From: Comamonadaceae bacterium
GTDB taxonomy: Bacteria; Pseudomonadota; Gammaproteobacteria; Burkholderiales; Burkholderiaceae_C
Reading direction: 5' to 3'
Assembly (NCBI GenBank): GCA_004144865.1
Contig: SEAY01000017.1
Location: forward strand, 1 to 53,424
Length of the DNA stretch: 53,424 nucleotides
Positions 51,256 through 53,424 of this stretch are shown piece after piece. Positions within the stretch are counted from its first letter, which is position 1. Every line of letters begins with the position of its first letter. The notes below the pieces were generated by a model. The model was given only the letters and a program-made list of their open reading frames with translations, was not told where the DNA came from and made no database searches. The translations under genes and the position numbers were made by a program.

Positions 51256-51280
51256 GAAATCCGGCAGCCGTCACGAAATC

Positions 51281-51297
51281 GGCCCCGAAATGGGGCC
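51281..51297. repeat. Short hairpin upstream of thpR
   Basis: GGCCCC-GAAAT-GGGGCC, followed by a second ACGAAATGGG-type segment (51326-51335), lies in the divergent gap between thpR and the DUF5985 module. It could be a regulatory hairpin; no T-tract. Confidence 0.35.
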
Positions 51298-51362
51298 TGG
51301 ACCGCGTCAACTTCTCCTGTCGAGCACGAAATGGGCTGCGGAGTTGCTACAGTCACGGCCCA

Positions 51363-51440
51363 ATGTACAGGCTGAAGGTCGTGCTGCAAAGCAGGGAGAT
51401 TCCAGCGCACGGTGGCGTGCCTGTCCACGAAGAACAATGA
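51363..51440 (+). CDS. Possible 25-residue leader peptide
   Basis: ATG at 51363 opens a frame reading MYRLKVVLQSREIPAHGGVP and ending with a TGA that overlaps the start of the next gene (ATGA). There is no clear Shine-Dalgarno sequence, so the evidence is only the overlap, which could be chance. Confidence 0.2.
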   Translation: MYRLKVVLQSREIPAHGGVPVHEEQ

Positions 51441-51814
51441 GTGAACCCGAGCTGTCGGCCGACTTGCGCCGCTTCATCCTGACCAGCGTGCCCTCGGTGC
51501 CCTACCTCGAGGCCGTCCTGCTGTTGCGGGCCGAGGCGGACCGGGAGTGGGACGCCTCCCAGCTGGCGCGCCGGCTCTACGTGCCCGAGCGCACCGGCGC
51601 GGAGCTGCTGGACCTGCTGCGCTCCAGCTCCGTCGGAACGCCCGTGGGCGCGGCGGGCCTGCGCTATGCCCCGGCTCCCGAACTCGCCGACCTGCTGGAC
51701 CGCCTGGCGCAGGCCTATGCGACCAACCTGGTCGCCGTCACCGACCTCATCCACTCCCGCATCGACCGACGCGCGCAGCAGTTCGCCGATGCATTCCGCT
51801 TCCGCAAGGAGTGA
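51437..51814 (+). CDS. Hypothetical winged-helix-like protein of the DUF5985 module
   Basis: 125 residues. The central part reads like a small winged helix (WDASQLARRLYVPERTGAELLDLL, then GLRYAPAPELADLL) preceded by a helical N-terminus. The C-terminal helix (LVAVTDLIHSRIDRRAQQFADAFRF) looks dimeric. No signal peptide. It is seven bases upstream of two small membrane proteins, so it may be their regulator. DNA-binding ability is only inferred from pattern. Confidence 0.7.
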   Translation: MSEPELSADLRRFILTSVPSVPYLEAVLLLRAEADREWDASQLARRLYVPERTGAELLDLLRSSSVGTPVGAAGLRYAPAPELADLLDRLAQAYATNLVAVTDLIHSRIDRRAQQFADAFRFRKE

Positions 51815-51821
51815 CGGCGTC

Positions 51822-52082
51822 ATGGCTGCACTGATCTATTCCCTCTGCGCTCTGACTTCCATCGCCTGCATGGTGCTGCTGTGGCGCAGCTGGCGGGCCA
51901 GCGGCGCGCGGCTGCTGTTCTGGAGCGCGATGTGCTTCGGCGCGCTCAGCGTCAACAACGTGCTGCTGGTCGTGGACCGCGTGGTCCTGCCCACGCAGGT
52001 GGACCTGGGACTGTGGCGGCTGGTCTGGGCGCTGGCTGCCGTGCTGCTGCTGCTCTTCGGACTGATCTGGGAGGACGACTGA
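51822..52082 (+). CDS. DUF5985 family membrane protein, copy 1
   Basis: 86 residues with three membrane helices (about 3-20, 28-50 and 62-80) and the family features of an LWRSWR basic loop after helix 1 and RLLFWSAMCFGALSVNN in helix 2. The end is acidic (LIWEDD). It is followed after two bases by a second member. Function unknown. Confidence 0.85.
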   Translation: MAALIYSLCALTSIACMVLLWRSWRASGARLLFWSAMCFGALSVNNVLLVVDRVVLPTQVDLGLWRLVWALAAVLLLLFGLIWEDD

Positions 52083-52084
52083 AC

Positions 52085-52345
52085 ATGGCCCAGATGATCA
52101 CGGGCGCGATCGCGGTGGGCTGGCTGCTGGCGGCGCTGTTCTTCTTCCGCTTCTGGCGGCACACGCGCGACCGCTTCTTCCTGTGGTTCGCCCTGTCCTT
52201 CCTGCTGGAGGCCGGCAACCGCGTCGCGCTGGGCTCCATTTCGGGAGCGGGCGAGGAGAACCCCGCGTTCTACGGCGTGCGGGTCGTGGCCTACGGGCTG
52301 ATCCTGCTGGCGATCTGGCAGAAGAACCGCCGGCCGCGGAAATAG
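52085..52345 (+). CDS. DUF5985 family membrane protein, copy 2
   Basis: 86 residues, three membrane helices in the same arrangement as copy 1: FFRFWRHTRDRFFLWFALSF matches its LWRSWR-FWSAMCF segment, and EAGNR replaces SVNN. The two copies diverge strongly and probably form a heteromeric complex. The end is basic (QKNRRPRK). Confidence 0.85.
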   Translation: MAQMITGAIAVGWLLAALFFFRFWRHTRDRFFLWFALSFLLEAGNRVALGSISGAGEENPAFYGVRVVAYGLILLAIWQKNRRPRK

Positions 52346-52360
52346 GCCGGGGGCCCGCGC

Positions 52361-52990
52361 CTAGAGCTTCGGGATCCGCAGCGTCTTGCTGATCATCAGG
52401 CTGCCGGAAAGCACGAACAGCAGCGCCAGCGGATGCAGGTCCCAGGCGCCGATCTGCACGACGCCGCCCCACAGCCGCTCGCCGATGTCCCCCTGCCAGG
52501 CCGCCCACGCGAGCACGCCGGTGAGCACCACGCTGGTCGGGATCGGCGTTCCCTCGAAGTACTTCACCTTGCCGGACTCGTCGCCCGCCAGCTGTTCGGC
52601 GGTGACGTTGTAGCGGGCGAGGCGGCTCACGCCGCAGCACACGAAATAGATCAACGCGGCGGCGTCCCAGCCGCCCTGCATGCCGGCGGCGAAGGCCAGG
52701 GCGGCCGGCGCCATGCCGAACGAGATCACGTCCGAGAGCGAGTCGAGTTCGCGCCCCAGCGCCGAATGCTGGTGCCGCGCGCGCGCGATGCGGCCATCGA
52801 GCACGTCGAAGATGAAGGCTGCCGGCGCGAGCGCCGCGGCGACGAAGAAATGCACGCGTTCGCCGCTCGCCATGTAGAGCATGGCCAGCATGATCGCGCC
52901 GACGCCGCACGCGGCGTTGCCCAGGGTGAAGAAGTCGGCCAGGTGGAATTCCCGGACCATGGAGAAATGGCGGGGGGCGGTGCGTTGCAT
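52361..52990 (-). CDS. pssA: CDP-diacylglycerol-serine O-phosphatidyltransferase
   Basis: 209 residues with several membrane helices. The CDP-alcohol phosphotransferase motif is complete: Asp62, Asp65-Gly66, Ala69-Arg70, Gly79, Asp83 and Asp87 (FDVLDGRIARARHQH, then LGRELDSLSDVIS). The SDVISFGMAPA continuation is typical of type II PssA, which makes phosphatidylserine as the precursor of phosphatidylethanolamine. I chose the ATG at 52990 (MQRTAPRHFSM). It is convergent with the DUF5985 module. Confidence 0.93.
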   Translation of the reverse strand: MQRTAPRHFSMVREFHLADFFTLGNAACGVGAIMLAMLYMASGERVHFFVAAALAPAAFIFDVLDGRIARARHQHSALGRELDSLSDVISFGMAPAALAFAAGMQGGWDAAALIYFVCCGVSRLARYNVTAEQLAGDESGKVKYFEGTPIPTSVVLTGVLAWAAWQGDIGERLWGGVVQIGAWDLHPLALLFVLSGSLMISKTLRIPKL

Positions 52991-53067
52991 GCGGTATGTC
53001 CTTCGGCTGGGCATCCACCTTAAGCACCAGCTTGCCGCACCCCCGTCGGCCCCCGGCAACGACCCCT

Positions 53068-53083
53068 GTAGTCGCGCGACTAC
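53068..53083. promoter_or_regulatory. Perfect 16-bp palindrome between divergent genes
   Basis: GTAGTCGCGCGACTAC is a perfect palindrome in the 159-bp gap between pssA and the MFS gene, 67 bp upstream of the MFS start. Position and symmetry suit an operator, but no regulator gene is adjacent. A related GCGCGACTAC half occurs at 42057-42066. Confidence 0.45.
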
Positions 53084-53149
53084 GGGCGCGCGGCCACCGG
53101 GAGCGCCCGGATTTGCAGCCCGGCCGGCTTGGGGTTCCAATCGGTCCCC

Positions 53150-53424
53150 ATGCACAACGCCGGCCGCGAGGCCATCGAATCGCCGTACGCCTGGACGCGC
53201 CTGTGGATGTCGCTGCTGCTGATGACGATCGGCGGCTCGGGCATGTACGCGGTGACGGTGGTGCTGCCGCAGGTGCAGCGGGACTTCGGCATCGCCCGCG
53301 GCGAGGCCTCGCTGCCGTACACGCTCACCATGATCGGCTTCGGCGTGGGCGGCATCCTGATGGGACGGCTGGCCGACCGCTTCGGCGTGATGGCGGTGGT
53401 GATGCTGGGCGCCGTGGGGCTGGG
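53150..53424 (+). CDS. MFS transporter, N-terminal part (runs off the window)
   Basis: About 91 residues are visible. Helix 1 (LWMSLLLMTIGGSGMYAVTVVLP) is followed by QRDFGIARGEASLPYTLTM and the MFS loop motif GRLADRFGVM. The QRDFG-RGEAS pattern resembles the monocarboxylate/oxalate-formate antiporter group, but the substrate cannot be named. Confidence 0.85.
   Translation, partial: MHNAGREAIESPYAWTRLWMSLLLMTIGGSGMYAVTVVLPQVQRDFGIARGEASLPYTLTMIGFGVGGILMGRLADRFGVMAVVMLGAVGL

Noticed and set aside
1-53424. tRNA, rRNA, riboswitch, insertion sequence, prophage or CRISPR array
   Set aside because: No transposase-, integrase- or Cas-like protein was found, and no tRNA-like cloverleaf or known riboswitch core was noticed in the gaps.

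Overview
The window is a GC-rich, densely coded bacterial chromosome segment. Gene content points to a betaproteobacterium of the order Burkholderiales, most likely Comamonadaceae of the Ramlibacter/Variovorax type. This is inferred from three Bug-family tripartite tricarboxylate transporter (TTT) receptors, a TctBA permease, TRAP transporters, catabolism of plant-derived compounds, paired DUF5985 proteins and CCCGCGCAGGCGGG-type dispersed palindromes. I see no rRNA, tRNA, insertion sequence, prophage or CRISPR array, and no stretch above 300 bp without a gene. The longest gaps are 17438-17680 and 32212-32442.

Left part (1-16.5 kb): after nth and a small cytochrome c comes a LysR regulator divergent from a Bug receptor plus a gamma-glutamyltransferase-like enzyme. 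The main metabolic island follows. A TetR-type regulator (13811-14485) precedes a seven-gene minus-strand operon (13721 down to 7705): TRAP DctQ, DctM, DctP, type II dehydroquinase, a shikimate/quinate dehydrogenase-like enzyme, an HPPD-like VOC protein and a 3-dehydroshikimate dehydratase. Together these can import quinate or shikimate and convert it to protocatechuate. Converging on it is an IclR-controlled unit that repeats the DctP-dehydroquinase pair without its own permease. The last two operon genes look like the two halves of the fused Pseudomonas QuiC1 protein encoded separately. A tannase/feruloyl esterase with a divergent MarR regulator adds to the plant-phenolics theme.

Middle part (17-33.4 kb): tandem stress-protein-like genes (YflT/GSP17M type), an aminotransferase, a NYN/LOTUS-type RNase-like protein, DedA, a HigB2-HigA2 toxin-antitoxin pair, a sphingosine-phosphate-lyase-like PLP decarboxylase, a secreted amidase, an alpha/beta hydrolase, cardiolipin synthase, an Ldh-family dehydrogenase and a complete TctC-TctB-TctA transporter with palindromic repeats inside and after the operon. 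A 45-residue membrane protein, a second unusual cytochrome c and an SUI1/YciH protein follow.

Right part (33.4-53.4 kb): penicillin-binding protein 1A translationally coupled to a PAS-PAS hybrid histidine kinase; an RNase D-like exonuclease; a plus-strand catabolic run (Bug receptor, GST, 2-keto-4-pentenoate hydratase-like enzyme, transglutaminase-like and molybdopterin-fold proteins); an envelope trio (L,D-transpeptidase, Ala/Pro-rich lipoprotein, LytM endopeptidase lipoprotein); an MFS transporter; a universal stress protein behind an FNR/Anr-type box; an FHA protein with a coupled partner; a DUF4382 lipoprotein with a strong terminator; an RNA 2',3'-cyclic phosphodiesterase; a three-gene DUF5985 module; phosphatidylserine synthase; and the start of another MFS transporter.
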